Positions 26,274 to 36,004 are shown, numbered from the stretch's first letter. The stretch: 64,000 nucleotides of DNA from an uncultured Eubacteriales bacterium (GCA_934546935.1 CAKTEH010000004.1:62001-126000), one strand, 5' to 3'. The notes: generated by a model from the sequence alone, not told the origin. A program made the numbers and translations.

Positions 26274-26618
26274 TTATTGATCGTCGGAAACCGTTTCTTC
26301 CTTGCTCAATACGGCCCAGCGTTCTACACGGATCTTTACAGAATCTGCGCCGGTCTGGATCGTCAGCTGCTGGTCTTTAATGTTGGTGATCTTGCCAATG
26401 ATGCCGCCGCGAGTCGTAACGACGTCACCGACTTTCAGATTATTGCGCATTTCCTGGTCAGCTTTGTCCTTTTTTTTCTGCGGACGGATCAGGACAAAAT
26501 AAAATACAACGATGACCAGAACAAACGGAAGAAGGGAAATCAGAGTTTCCGTCATCGACGGTGCTTCACCGGTTGCGGTGCCGGTAGCTGCAAACAGGAC
26601 AGCGGGGAAGAGTTTCAT
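26274..26618 (-). CDS. yajC: Preprotein translocase accessory subunit YajC
   Basis: 114 residues. One membrane helix (about residues 26-45, LLPFVLVIVVFYFVLIRPQKKK), then the conserved cytoplasmic beta-rich domain with LKVGDVVTTRGGIIGKITNI. In bacteria it associates with SecDF and the SecYEG channel. The ATG follows GGAG. A TTGTAA/TATAAT promoter lies 67 bases upstream. The tail is acidic (ETVSDDQ). Confidence 0.93.
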   Translation of the reverse strand: MKLFPAVLFAATGTATGEAPSMTETLISLLPFVLVIVVFYFVLIRPQKKKDKADQEMRNNLKVGDVVTTRGGIIGKITNIKDQQLTIQTGADSVKIRVERWAVLSKEETVSDDQ

Positions 26619-26684
26619 TTTTGTGTCTCCTTTGAATGTTTTCCTTTTGGTTTTCCGTGCTGGAAAAATCCGGATAATATGACA

Positions 26685-26713
26685 ATTATACAGGTGGAAC
26701 GGGTAAATTACAA
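26685..26713 (-). promoter_or_regulatory. Promoter of yajC
   Basis: On the minus strand TTGTAA (26713-26708), 17-base spacer and a perfect TATAAT (26690-26685). Confidence 0.6.
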
Positions 26714-26745
26714 GCGTTTTTTCGGGATTTTTCTCAGGATATATT

Positions 26746-28263
26746 TTAGTGCTCGATCAAGCTGACACCATCCATCTGTTCGGGCTGCTCAATTTTCAAA
26801 AGCTCCAGCATGGTTGGGATGATATCGGCAAGCTTTCCCCCTTTTTCACGCAGGCGGATATCACCGGCGCCTACAATGCAGAATGGAACAAGATTGGTCG
26901 TGTGAGCAGTAAACGGCGTTACGCCGTCGGCGTCAAGCATCTGTTCGGCATTTCCATGATCGGCTGTAATAACGGCAATGCCGTCATGCGCGCGGATTGC
27001 GTCGACTACGCGGCCTACACAGGTATCTACTGCCTCGACGGCTGCTTTAGCAGCTTCAAATACGCCCGTATGGCCTACCATGTCACAGTTTGCGAAATTC
27101 AGGATGATCGCGCTGTATACGCCGGAATCAATGCGGCGGATAACCTCATCCGTAACGGTATAGGCACTCATCTCAGGCTGGAGATCATAGGTAGGAACAT
27201 TCGGGGAGTCGATCATAACGCGGTCTTCGCCCTCAAATACGGTTTCTTCGCCGCCATTGAAGAAATAGGTGACATGTGCATATTTGGTATATTCGGCAAT
27301 ACGCAACTGCTTGAGCCCGCGTTTGGCAATTACTTCCCCGAAGGGCATGTCAATGCGCTTGGGCGCATAGGCGACATGGACGTTTGGCATGGAAGCATCG
27401 TACTGCGTCATGCATACATAATAAAGAGGGAAGAATGCACGGCGCTGGAAACCGTCAAAGCCGGGATCTACAAAGCTGCGGGTAATTTCGCGTGCACGGT
27501 CAGGACGGAAGTTGAAGAAAATGACGGAATCCCCTGCGCTGATTTTTGCGTCTGCACAGACGACAGGTTTGATGAATTCATCTGTCACACCCTCGGCATA
27601 GCTTGCTTCGACTGCGGCCGCAGGATCGGGGTTTCGGATACCTTCGCCATAAACCATTGCGGCATATGCTTTGCTTACGCGATCCCATTTCAATTCGCGA
27701 TCCATCGCATAATAGCGGCCCATAACTGTCGCGATCTGTCCGACGCCCAGCTGCTGCGTCTTGGCGACGCATTCGCGTACAAAGTTGATCCCGGATTCCG
27801 GCGGCACATCGCGGCCGTCTGTGATCGCGTGAATATAGACTTTTTTCAAACCATGCCGGCGGGCAAGCTCCAGAAGTCCCCACAAATGTGTATTGTGGCT
27901 GTGGACGCCGCCGTCTGAAAGCAGGCCGATCAGATGAAGCGCAGTATTATTCTTCGATGCATTTTCTACGGCGCCGGTCAGAGCTTCGTTAGTAAAGAAA
28001 TCTCCATCGGAAATCGATTTGGTAATTCGGGTCAGTTCCTGGTAGACCACGCGGCCGGCGCCAATATTTGTATGTCCGACCTCGCTGTTTCCCATCTGAC
28101 CGTCAGGAAGGCCAACATCCATCCCGGAGGCCCCGATGCGGGTAAAGGGGTTGGAGGCAAAAATGCGGTCAAGATTTGGCGTGGCGGCTGCGGCAACAGC
28201 ATTGCCTTTTGTGTCTGGGTTGTAGCCAAAACCGTCCATTATAATTAAAATTAAAGGTTTCAT
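26746..28263 (-). CDS. gpmI: 2,3-bisphosphoglycerate-independent phosphoglycerate mutase
   Basis: Interconverts 3- and 2-phosphoglycerate with two manganese ions. The metal-binding MDGFGYN is at residues 9-15 and the catalytic serine is Ser60 in MGNSEVGHTN. ITDGRDVPP and the C-terminal ADHGNAEQM carry further metal ligands. 505 residues. The ATG at 28263 is chosen because it gives the standard MKPLILIIMDG start; the frame extends upstream through the intergenic hairpin. Third gene of the glycolytic set. Confidence 0.95.
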   Translation of the reverse strand: MKPLILIIMDGFGYNPDTKGNAVAAAATPNLDRIFASNPFTRIGASGMDVGLPDGQMGNSEVGHTNIGAGRVVYQELTRITKSISDGDFFTNEALTGAVENASKNNTALHLIGLLSDGGVHSHNTHLWGLLELARRHGLKKVYIHAITDGRDVPPESGINFVRECVAKTQQLGVGQIATVMGRYYAMDRELKWDRVSKAYAAMVYGEGIRNPDPAAAVEASYAEGVTDEFIKPVVCADAKISAGDSVIFFNFRPDRAREITRSFVDPGFDGFQRRAFFPLYYVCMTQYDASMPNVHVAYAPKRIDMPFGEVIAKRGLKQLRIAEYTKYAHVTYFFNGGEETVFEGEDRVMIDSPNVPTYDLQPEMSAYTVTDEVIRRIDSGVYSAIILNFANCDMVGHTGVFEAAKAAVEAVDTCVGRVVDAIRAHDGIAVITADHGNAEQMLDADGVTPFTAHTTNLVPFCIVGAGDIRLREKGGKLADIIPTMLELLKIEQPEQMDGVSLIEH

Positions 28264-28313
28264 ATCAATTTTCTCCAAAGTGCAGAAAGTATTGTCCAGA
28301 AAATGCAATCGCG

Positions 28314-28339
28314 CCCGCAAGGGGATTTCCCCTTGCGGG
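28314..28339 (-). repeat. GC-rich hairpin between tpiA and gpmI
   Basis: CCCGCAAGGGG (28314-28324) and CCCCTTGCGGG (28329-28339) form a perfect 11-bp stem with an ATTT loop. No T-run follows, so it is more likely an RNA-stability or processing element than a full terminator. It starts 15 bases past the tpiA stop. Confidence 0.65.
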
Positions 28340-28354
28340 TGGAATACAGGTTTT

Positions 28355-29125
28355 TTACTGATTGGCTGCGTTGACAATTGCTGCAAAATCGTTGGGCTTC
28401 AGGGAAGCGCCGCCGATCAGGCCGCCGTCAACGTTGGGCTTGGAAAGAAGTTCGAACGCGTTGCCGGCATTCATGGAGCCGCCATACTGAATGGTGACGG
28501 AACGGGCCACACGGGCGCCGTACATCTCACGGATGCAGTCGCGGATTGCGCCGCAGACTTCCTCAGCCTGATCCGAGGTGGCGGTACGGCCGGTACCGAT
28601 TGCCCAAATGGGTTCGTAGGCGATTACGATACGCTTCATGGAAACCGGTTCGACGCCATAAAGCGCGGCTTTGACCTGCAGGCGGATATGTTCGATGGTG
28701 ATGCCGAGATCGCGCTGTTCAAGCGTTTCACCTACGCATACGATTGGGCGCAGGCCAGCATTGAGCGCGGCATGAATCTTCTTATTGACAGTTGTATCTG
28801 TTTCTGCAAAATACTGTCTGCGCTCAGAATGGCCGATGATGACATATTTTACGCCCAGCTCGGTCAACATATCGGCAGAGATCTCACCAGTATATGCGCC
28901 GCTGGCTTCGTAATGCATATTTTCAGCACCGATGGCAATTTTTGCACCTTTAGCGGCCTTGATTGCAGCGGGGATGTCGACAAAAGGTACACAAAGGACG
29001 ATGTCGCACCACTTCGTTTTTGCGATAAGAGGCTTGAGCTCTTCGATCAGCTGTTTGGCGCCTGCCGGGGTTTTGTTCATTTTCCAGTTGCCGGCAATAA
29101 TGGTCTTACGGTATCTCTGGTTCAT
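28355..29125 (-). CDS. tpiA: Triosephosphate isomerase
   Basis: Interconverts dihydroxyacetone phosphate and glyceraldehyde-3-phosphate. The barrel starts IIAGNWKMNK (Asn13, Lys15). The catalytic histidine is in IIGHSERRQ, the catalytic glutamate in AYEPIWAIGTG, and the phosphate loop is IQYGGSMN. 256 residues. Lies 31 bases after pgk. Confidence 0.97.
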   Translation of the reverse strand: MNQRYRKTIIAGNWKMNKTPAGAKQLIEELKPLIAKTKWCDIVLCVPFVDIPAAIKAAKGAKIAIGAENMHYEASGAYTGEISADMLTELGVKYVIIGHSERRQYFAETDTTVNKKIHAALNAGLRPIVCVGETLEQRDLGITIEHIRLQVKAALYGVEPVSMKRIVIAYEPIWAIGTGRTATSDQAEEVCGAIRDCIREMYGARVARSVTIQYGGSMNAGNAFELLSKPNVDGGLIGGASLKPNDFAAIVNAANQ

Positions 29126-29156
29126 GGTAACTAATTCCTCCTGGATTATTTCAATC

Positions 29157-30347
29157 TTATTTATCGTTTAAGCAGGCAATGCCGGGCAGTTCAAGGCCTT
29201 CAAGGAATTCAAGGGAAGCGCCGCCGCCAGTGGAGATGTGCGTCATCTTATCGGCATATCCAAGCTTTTCAACCGCTGCTGCGGAGTCGCCGCCGCCGAT
29301 GATGGAAATGGCATTGGATTCTGCAATGGCCTTTGCCACAGCCAAAGTACCCTGGGCGAAGGCATCGAACTCAAACACGCCCATCGGGCCGTTCCAGACG
29401 ATTGTGCCGGCATCATGGATGACTTTTGTAAGGACTTCACAGGTCTTTGGTCCAATGTCCAATCCCATCAGGCCATCGGCTATATGGTAACTTTCTGTAA
29501 CAACCGGGGTTGCATCGGCTGCAAAATGATCGGCTGCAATATTGTCCTTCGGAAGGATCATGCGTACGCCGTTGGAGCAGGCTTTGTCGATCATCATCTT
29601 GGCATAGTCAATCTTGTCCTCTTCAAACTTGGAGGTTCCAACGCTGCCGCCCAGAGCCTTGATGAAGGTATAGGCCATAGCGCCGCCGATGATAATGGTG
29701 TCGACTTTATCCAGGAGGTTGTTGATTACGCCAATTTTATCGGAAACCTTGGCGCCGCCGAGGATTGCAACAAAGGGGCGCTTCGGGTCGGAAAGCGCTT
29801 TGCCTATGATGGAAATTTCTTTTTCAATCAGGAAGCCGCATACTGCCGGAAGATAATCGGCGACGCCGGCGGTAGAAGCGTGGGCGCGATGTGCCGTACC
29901 AAATGCGTCATTGACATAGATATCCGCGAAAGCTGCCAGTTTTTTGGCAAATTCCGGATCGTTCTTTTCTTCTTCTTTATGGAAACGGACGTTTTCAAGC
30001 AGGCAGATTTCACCCGGCTTGAGCGCAGCGGTCAGCGCCTGCGCGTCAGGGCCGACGACATCTTTAGCCATTTTTACCTCGACACCCAGCAGCTGGCTTA
30101 AACGGGCGGCGACCGGCGCAAGGGAATACTTCATATTAAACTCGCCCTTCGGACGTCCGAGGTGCGAGCAGAGGATAATTGCAGCGTTGTGCTCATGCAG
30201 GTACTGAATTGTCGGCAGCGCACCAAGCAGGCGCGTCTCATCCGTAATCTGGAGGTTTTCATCCTGTGGGACATTGAAATCGCAACGGACAAGGACTTTT
30301 TTCCCCTGTACGTCAATATCGGCAATGCTTTTTTTGTTGTAAGTCAT
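29157..30347 (-). CDS. pgk: Phosphoglycerate kinase
   Basis: ATP-forming step of glycolysis. The N-domain has VLVRCDFNVPQ, and SHLGRPKGEFN and LLENVRFHKEE follow. The nucleotide domain has LGGAKVSDKIG and the C-terminal GGGDSAAA with STGGGASLEFLEG. 396 residues is standard. First gene of pgk-tpiA-gpmI. The gap gene that often precedes pgk is absent from this window. Confidence 0.97.
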   Translation of the reverse strand: MTYNKKSIADIDVQGKKVLVRCDFNVPQDENLQITDETRLLGALPTIQYLHEHNAAIILCSHLGRPKGEFNMKYSLAPVAARLSQLLGVEVKMAKDVVGPDAQALTAALKPGEICLLENVRFHKEEEKNDPEFAKKLAAFADIYVNDAFGTAHRAHASTAGVADYLPAVCGFLIEKEISIIGKALSDPKRPFVAILGGAKVSDKIGVINNLLDKVDTIIIGGAMAYTFIKALGGSVGTSKFEEDKIDYAKMMIDKACSNGVRMILPKDNIAADHFAADATPVVTESYHIADGLMGLDIGPKTCEVLTKVIHDAGTIVWNGPMGVFEFDAFAQGTLAVAKAIAESNAISIIGGGDSAAAVEKLGYADKMTHISTGGGASLEFLEGLELPGIACLNDK

Positions 30348-30406
30348 GCTTAGACCCCTTTCCTCGATTAAAAGCTAAATCATAGATTTTCTTGCCATTC
30401 CACGGT

Positions 30407-30435
30407 ATTATACGTCATAAATTTCCAAAAATCAA
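30407..30435 (-). promoter_or_regulatory. Promoter of the glycolytic operon
   Basis: On the minus strand TTGATT (30435-30430), 17-base spacer and a perfect TATAAT (30412-30407), about 60 bases upstream of pgk. Confidence 0.65.
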
Positions 30436-30499
30436 GGGAAATTCTCCATTTTTTCTTGGTTTAAAATCCTGTTGCGGGAAATTGTAAAGTTGAACAATT

Positions 30500-30748
30500 T
30501 TATTTTGGATTTTTCCTGAAATCTCTGTGTAAAAAGTCGAAATTTTTCAATACTTTTTTTAACTTTTCCTCCGAAATCCGTGCACGTTCCTGGGTTTTTT
30601 CGGAGTCAATGCAGTATTTTCCGCCGCATTGCACCAAAACGCAGCCTTCACGTGCCTGGGGCGGAAGCAAGGCACGGGGGATCTGGATATATCCGGCGTC
30701 CGTTTCACAGATCGCGAGGCCTTCTTCAAAACGATCAAGAATCAACAT
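30500..30748 (-). CDS. DUF3006-like small protein
   Basis: 82 residues. The N-terminal half (ILDRFEEGLAICETDAGYIQIPRALLPPQAREG) matches the short beta-barrel-like DUF3006 family, and the C-terminus is a charged helix. These proteins are often encoded beside ComEC-like metallo-beta-lactamase proteins, as here (29 bases after that gene). Role unknown. Confidence 0.75.
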   Translation of the reverse strand: MLILDRFEEGLAICETDAGYIQIPRALLPPQAREGCVLVQCGGKYCIDSEKTQERARISEEKLKKVLKNFDFLHRDFRKNPK

Positions 30749-30777
30749 AATTGAAACCTTTTCTCCAGAATATGCGT

Positions 30778-31716
30778 CTAACTATTTGAAACTGGTTGTT
30801 GGCTGGTGAAAACCGCAAAGCTTCCGTCCAAGACAAAGGCGTAAATATCACCGTATTGGTGTGTGCACAGTACTGCTGCACCGGAGTCTTTCCATCGGGT
30901 CAGGATTTCCTCTTTGGGAAGGCCATGTGGGGAGTTGTATTGCGTAGTAGCAACTGCCCAGTCTGCGCTGCAAGCGTCAATAAATGCCTGCGTAGAGGAA
31001 GTTGCGGAACCATGGTGGCCAATTTTAACAAAATCACAGTCTATATTTTCCCCGGAAGTCAGAATCATATCCTCGTTTTCCTGTTCTGCGTCGCCGGTAA
31101 AGAGCATTTTTATGCCGTTGTATTCCAAGAGCAGGACAATGGAATATTCATTCAGGTTATCCGAGTAAAAATCCTGCGCAGGGGAGAGCACATGCAGCGA
31201 ACAGCCTCCCAAGGGGATTTCCATACCCGCACTTGCCGCTGCAGCGTCAATTTCATTTTCAAGGATACAGTCCATCAGACGTTCAAATGTGACTGTAGAT
31301 GCGGAAACTGCGGGCATATAGATGGTTCCGACCGAGACGCTTTCCAGTATTTCCTGGGCCCCGCCGATATGGTCTGCATGCGGATGGGTCAGCACAAGCG
31401 TATCGATACGAGAAACCCCAAGCTTTTCCAGGTTTTCAAGGATCTGTCCGGCGTCGTCGGCCTCTCCGCAGTCGATCAACATTACCGCTTCCCCCTGTTT
31501 GACCAGGATTGAATCCGCCTGTCCGATATTGAAAACGCATACAGAAAGATCTGCTTCGCGGAAGCTTTGTACGAGCTGCGCTTCCTCAGAGGAGAGCGGC
31601 TGCACGGTTTGGGATATTATGCCGAATTGCTCGAAAATAAGCAGCACGGTCAGTGCAAAGGCAGCGGCAAGCGCGGAAAAAGCGGCTGCCCGCGTTTTCC
31701 GGTTGTTTTTTTTCAT
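30778..31716 (-). CDS. Exported ComEC/Rec2-like metallo-beta-lactamase-fold hydrolase
   Basis: 312 residues. A basic N-terminus and one membrane helix (about residues 11-30) suggest secretion or anchoring. The hydrolase fold shows LIDCGEAD, the metal motif HPHADHIGG, LLFTGDAEQEN and VKIGHHGS, the set seen in the C-terminal domain of ComEC and in stand-alone relatives. Probable extracytoplasmic nuclease or phosphodiesterase; the true competence channel is not encoded here. The ATG at 31716 follows CGGAG. Confidence 0.85.
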   Translation of the reverse strand: MKKNNRKTRAAAFSALAAAFALTVLLIFEQFGIISQTVQPLSSEEAQLVQSFREADLSVCVFNIGQADSILVKQGEAVMLIDCGEADDAGQILENLEKLGVSRIDTLVLTHPHADHIGGAQEILESVSVGTIYMPAVSASTVTFERLMDCILENEIDAAAASAGMEIPLGGCSLHVLSPAQDFYSDNLNEYSIVLLLEYNGIKMLFTGDAEQENEDMILTSGENIDCDFVKIGHHGSATSSTQAFIDACSADWAVATTQYNSPHGLPKEEILTRWKDSGAAVLCTHQYGDIYAFVLDGSFAVFTSQQPVSNS

Positions 31717-31779
31717 AGGCGGGCGCTCCGAAAAAAGAAAAATTTGGAGAATTTTTTCTTGTAAAAAAAATCCGCCCAT

Positions 31780-31785
31780 ATTATA
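31780..31785 (-). promoter_or_regulatory. Probable -10 box for the metallo-beta-lactamase gene
   Basis: A perfect TATAAT on the minus strand about 64 bases upstream of the ATG, in an A/T-rich intergenic region. The -35 match is weak. Confidence 0.4.
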
Positions 31786-31885
31786 CTATATTTTGTATGG
31801 ATTGAAAAGAAAAAATTCATGTTTTTTCTTAAATCGAACAATTTCATCAAAAAAATACACATTGTTTGCATAAAGGAAGGTTCAT

Positions 31886-33679
31886 ATGGCAAAAACATCA
31901 GTCAATACCATGGAAAGACCGCGCAGCGGTGGGAAAACGGCTCTGAAAAAAAACTATGGGATCTGGACGGCCGTTATTGTTGCCGTCATCACGCTGATAC
32001 TCCTTGTTGGGGCGGTATTTATTTATTGTGTACACCTGGTAAATTCCCAAAGTGGGATTTTCAGCGGTGTGACAATTGCCGGTGTGGATGTCGGCGGCCT
32101 GTCGCGGCATGATGCTGTATCGCGTATTGAATCCCAGATGAGTACTGTCATTGAAAACCTGACTTTTGACGTGATTGCCGGAGATTATTCCTATACGGTT
32201 GAACCTGGGGAACTCGGCTTAAGCTATGACGCGGGGAGCGCGGCGGCAAAGGCGTATAATTATGGCCGCAGCGGCGGGTTCTTTGAAAATGTACGCGCTG
32301 CTTATACTGCGAAAACGAAGGGGCATGATATCCCGTTTGATTATACTTATGATATGCAGAAGGTTGAGGCGCTGGCTTCAAAGATCGCGCGGGAAATCAG
32401 TGCGGCTCCTAAGGAAACAAGCTATGAAATTGGCGAGGAGGCCGTTGTAATTACGCTTGGAAGCGCAGGCATTTCTGTCAGCGCGACGGAAGTGCAGGCC
32501 CTCCTCCAGCAGCGGTTGGAAGGCGGGAGCGGCGACGTCGTTGTTGGTGAAGCGGGAGACCGCCTTGCTTCGGTGGATTTGGAAAAAATCAAGCAGGAGG
32601 TTGACCGCGAGGCAGCAGATGCATATGTGGATGAAACAGATCCAAATAACCCCGTGCTTGTCCCTTCACAGAACGGGCGGGTTTTTGACATCGAAAAAGC
32701 AAAGGTAATTCTGGCAGGCGATGGCAACGGCGACGGCGGCAATATCTATACGGTAGAGTTCGAAATGGTTGAGCCGGAGATAAAAACGGAGGATATCGAA
32801 TTCTATACCTATAATGACCTGATTTCGACGGCAACAACTTACCTAAATCCCGGTCAGAAGGACCGTACTTCCAACGTCAAGCTTGCCTGTGAGAAAATAA
32901 GCGGAACAATTCTGAAGCCGGGCGAGGAATTTTCCTTTAACCAGGTTGTCGGAAAGCGGACCTATGAAGCCGGGTTCAAGGATGCGGCGATCTATCAGTC
33001 CGGGGAAATTGTCGATGGCGTTGGCGGCGGGATCTGCCAGGTATCTTCCACATTGTATATGGGTGCGGTATATGCCGATCTTGAAATTACTTCCCGCCGC
33101 AACCATCGTTATACAGTTACCTATACAAAGCTTGGACAGGATGCCACTGTAGCTTATGACAGCAACGTGGATTTCAAGTTTAAAAACGACCGTGATACCG
33201 CGATCAAGATCGTAATCGTCCAGGAATCCGACTATGTCAAATGTGAGATTTACGGGACCTACGCTGAGGGTGAGGAATCAAAAGTCACGACGATGGAGTC
33301 TAAGACCATCGCCACAACTGGATTCAGTACGGTATATGTTGTTGACCAGTCTGTGCCTGTGAATACGCAGAAGCTGAAGAACAACGGCTATACCGGCTAT
33401 AGTGTAGAGACTTACCGTGTTGTTACCATTGACGGTAAGGAAGTTTCCCGTACGCTGGAGAATACGAGCAAATATACGACGCTTAATAAGACTTATTTGA
33501 TCAACCCGCAGAACGCCTCTACGGATGCTAACGGCAATGTAACCTATGTCGAATATGTCGAGCCGGACCCCATTGTCCCGGATCCGGATGAGGGGGATGT
33601 GAATATCCCCTGGATTGACGATGAAGATGAAGGCAGCGGGGATACGGACAGCGGGGATGAACCGTTCTGGATAAGCTGA
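31886..33679 (+). CDS. VanW-family, peptidoglycan-binding-like membrane-anchored protein
   Basis: 597 residues. Cytoplasmic basic N-terminus, one membrane helix (about 26-49), then outside the cell a PG_binding_4-type repeat region starting GVTIAGVDVGGLSRHDAVSRI. The VanW domain lies at about 335-455, with the core GEIVDGVGGGICQVSSTLY. A G5-like segment follows, and an acidic tail rich in Asp/Glu/Ser (last 30 residues). Resembles the YoaR-type wall proteins of clostridia; VanW's own activity is unknown. ATG preceded by AAGGAAGG. Confidence 0.88.
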   Translation: MAKTSVNTMERPRSGGKTALKKNYGIWTAVIVAVITLILLVGAVFIYCVHLVNSQSGIFSGVTIAGVDVGGLSRHDAVSRIESQMSTVIENLTFDVIAGDYSYTVEPGELGLSYDAGSAAAKAYNYGRSGGFFENVRAAYTAKTKGHDIPFDYTYDMQKVEALASKIAREISAAPKETSYEIGEEAVVITLGSAGISVSATEVQALLQQRLEGGSGDVVVGEAGDRLASVDLEKIKQEVDREAADAYVDETDPNNPVLVPSQNGRVFDIEKAKVILAGDGNGDGGNIYTVEFEMVEPEIKTEDIEFYTYNDLISTATTYLNPGQKDRTSNVKLACEKISGTILKPGEEFSFNQVVGKRTYEAGFKDAAIYQSGEIVDGVGGGICQVSSTLYMGAVYADLEITSRRNHRYTVTYTKLGQDATVAYDSNVDFKFKNDRDTAIKIVIVQESDYVKCEIYGTYAEGEESKVTTMESKTIATTGFSTVYVVDQSVPVNTQKLKNNGYTGYSVETYRVVTIDGKEVSRTLENTSKYTTLNKTYLINPQNASTDANGNVTYVEYVEPDPIVPDPDEGDVNIPWIDDEDEGSGDTDSGDEPFWIS

Positions 33680-33692
33680 GCAGGTAAGAGGT

Positions 33693-34553
33693 ATGTATCT
33701 GTCAAAAGAAATTCGGCTGCGTTCTAAGTTCTTTGCGCGCAATCTAGTCATTTTCCGATTTGGCGCTTTCGCAGGGGCGACACTCATCGTGTTTATAATT
33801 CCCTTTCTTGGATCGATTGCCGCTGCCCTGCTGCAGCCGGACTGGGGTGCCCTGCTCGCCGCGCAGGATTTACAGTCGGCTTATGGCTTCGCCGGGATTT
33901 CCCTGGGTACTTCTTTGGGATTATTCATCCTGAATGCGCCGCTGCTGTTCGGGCTGTTTTCCTGGATGTCGGAGCTGACCATGGGCCGCAGCCATCCGCT
34001 GCGCTATCTGTTTAATTGGTGTGCGCAGGGGGTACGGCTAACAAAAGCATTTGGAGCGGCGGCTGTATTTGTTGCAAAAGCGTTGTGGGAAGCAGTAAAG
34101 TTCTGCGTGCTTCCAGTTGCCGGTATCGTGTTGCTTGAGCTGACTGCGCAGACTATTGGGACGGGATATGGACCATTGCAAGTTATGTTGATGCTCTTCC
34201 TGGCGATTGGGCTGGTCTATACCCTGATACGCGCTTTTGCCAATTTTCCTGCGCTTTACCTGCTTGCAGCGGTACCGGAGATGGCTGTGCGTGAGGCGTT
34301 CAACCAGTGCAGGGATTTCATGTATGATAAAAAAGGGGAATTTTTCAAGCTCCTTCTCAGCTTTTTGCCCTGGTATTTTGCAGAGAATCTAAGCTATGGC
34401 CTGATCGGCCTTTTTGCAAAGCCCTATTTTTATCTTTCTCTTTTATATTTTGTACAGCAGATTTATAATAAATGGCTGTATGAAACGGGAAAAGTGGATC
34501 GTTATGTCGATCCGCTGACGAATTTGTTTGAAGGTGGAAATGCTGATGTTTAA
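33693..34553 (+). CDS. DUF975-family membrane protein
   Basis: 286 residues with about five or six membrane helices and a conserved amphipathic stretch AVREAFNQCRDFMYDKKGEFF before the last helices, as in DUF975 proteins. Function unknown. It starts 13 bases after the VanW gene and its end overlaps trmL, so these three genes probably share a transcript. Confidence 0.8.
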   Translation: MYLSKEIRLRSKFFARNLVIFRFGAFAGATLIVFIIPFLGSIAAALLQPDWGALLAAQDLQSAYGFAGISLGTSLGLFILNAPLLFGLFSWMSELTMGRSHPLRYLFNWCAQGVRLTKAFGAAAVFVAKALWEAVKFCVLPVAGIVLLELTAQTIGTGYGPLQVMLMLFLAIGLVYTLIRAFANFPALYLLAAVPEMAVREAFNQCRDFMYDKKGEFFKLLLSFLPWYFAENLSYGLIGLFAKPYFYLSLLYFVQQIYNKWLYETGKVDRYVDPLTNLFEGGNADV

Positions 34554-35034
34554 CCTTGTCCTGCTTGAGCCGGAGATCCCCTCTAATACGGGCAATATCG
34601 CTCGAACCTGCGCGGCAACCGGAAGCCGTCTTCATTTGATCCAGCCGCTGGGGTTTTCTGTGTCCGACCGGGAGCTTAAGCGGGCTGGGCTTGATTATTG
34701 GCATTTAGTCGACGTCCGGATCCATGGCAGCCTGGAAGAGTTTTTTTCTGCGGAAAATCCGACGCGTTTTTGGCTGACCTCGACAAAGTCTGCGCAAAGT
34801 TATAGTGAAGTGCGCTTTCAAGACGGCGATTACATATTTTTTGGAAGGGAGACACGCGGCCTGCCTGAAACGTTTATCCTGGAAAATCTGGACAAAGCGA
34901 TCCGGATCCCGATGCGGGAACAGACGCGCAGCCTGAACTTATCCAACAGCGCGGCAATTGTGCTTTATGAAGCGTTGCGGCAGTGCGGTTTTCCGGGGCT
35001 GACGGGACAAGGCCGGTTTTCCAGGATGGAGTAG
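34546..35034 (+). CDS. trmL: tRNA (cytidine(34)-2'-O)-methyltransferase
   Basis: SPOUT-fold enzyme that methylates the wobble ribose of leucine tRNAs. LLEPEIPSNTGNIARTCAAT is near the start; the SAM knot is formed by FGRETRGLPETF, IRIPM and the C-terminal SLNLSNSAAIVLYEALRQ. 162 residues is typical. Two close ATGs exist (34540 and 34546); the second has better spacing from AAGGTGG. It overlaps the DUF975 gene by 8 bases. Confidence 0.93.
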   Translation: MFNLVLLEPEIPSNTGNIARTCAATGSRLHLIQPLGFSVSDRELKRAGLDYWHLVDVRIHGSLEEFFSAENPTRFWLTSTKSAQSYSEVRFQDGDYIFFGRETRGLPETFILENLDKAIRIPMREQTRSLNLSNSAAIVLYEALRQCGFPGLTGQGRFSRME

Positions 35035-35059
35035 CTAATTTGCGAAGATGGGGGAAGAT

Positions 35060-36001
35060 ATGTGGCGGCTTTGCGGGAATACGATTGAAGAAGGGGAGAA
35101 GCGGCAGCTTTTTCTCCAAGTTGATGAAGAAATTTCTATGCCGGCAACGGCAGTTTGTGGTGCGTATCCGGGCAGGACGGTATTGATTACAGCAGGGATC
35201 CACAGCGATGAATATCCTGGGATCGCCGGTGCGATCCGGGCAGCGGCGCGGCTTGACCCGGCGCATGTCCATGGACGGATTCTGATTGTACACTGTGTCA
35301 ATGTTGCCGGTTTTTGGGCAAAGACAAGTTATGTCCCTGATGACCATGCAAATTTAAATGGGAATTATCCAGGAGACCCTTTGGGCGGGCATGGTGCAAG
35401 AATTGCGGATTTCTTTGTTCGAACGCTTTTTGGACAAGTGGATTTTATTATGGATCTGCACAGCGGAGGAAAAATGGAACCGTTAACGCCGTGCCTGTTT
35501 TTCCCGGCTGCTGCGGGGGCACGTGTCCGGGAGGCGTCGCTGTACGCAGCGCAGGCGCTGGATATTCCATATTTGATTGCGTCCAGCGCGCGAACCGGGC
35601 AGTACAGCTATGCCGCGGGCATGGGGATCCCAGGGCTGTTGGTAGAGCGCGGTGCATGCGGATTGCTGCGTGAACAATGGGTTACAGCGGTATACAGGGA
35701 TATTTTGCGGCTTTTAAGCCGTCTCGGCGTTTGCGAAGATATTGTTCCGGGACCTGTCTGTGATAAAAAGGTTTTTGAGAGGACTGTCTATCTGAGCGCT
35801 GCTGAAGATGGGCTTTGGTATCCCGCGGTTGAGGAAAACCAGTCTGTACATGAAGGCAGTCTCTTGGGACATGCAGAAGATTTTTGGGGCAATGTGACAA
35901 GGCAGTATTTTGCAGAAGCAAAAGGACGCGTTTTTTATTATACTGCAAGTCTTGCGGTGCGGGTCGGTGATCCGCTTGTTGCCTATGGCATTGAGGAATA
36001 A
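35060..36001 (+). CDS. Succinylglutamate desuccinylase/aspartoacylase-family hydrolase
   Basis: About 313 residues with the zinc carboxypeptidase-like fold of AstE/AspA: ITAGIHSDEYPGIAG (His and Glu ligands), LNGNYPGDP (substrate arginine region altered), and FIMDLHSGG with the third ligand. The C-terminal part (EGSLLGHAEDFWGNV) is the usual beta domain. The true substrate is not known; acyl-amino acids are likely. An ATG at 35048 would add four residues but has a poorer ribosome site. Confidence 0.85.
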   Translation: MWRLCGNTIEEGEKRQLFLQVDEEISMPATAVCGAYPGRTVLITAGIHSDEYPGIAGAIRAAARLDPAHVHGRILIVHCVNVAGFWAKTSYVPDDHANLNGNYPGDPLGGHGARIADFFVRTLFGQVDFIMDLHSGGKMEPLTPCLFFPAAAGARVREASLYAAQALDIPYLIASSARTGQYSYAAGMGIPGLLVERGACGLLREQWVTAVYRDILRLLSRLGVCEDIVPGPVCDKKVFERTVYLSAAEDGLWYPAVEENQSVHEGSLLGHAEDFWGNVTRQYFAEAKGRVFYYTASLAVRVGDPLVAYGIEE

Positions 36002-36004
36002 AGA

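Noticed and set aside
28280..30101. Plus-strand open frames opposite tpiA and pgk
   Set aside because: Both underlying minus-strand genes are unambiguous; the antisense frames arise from codon bias.
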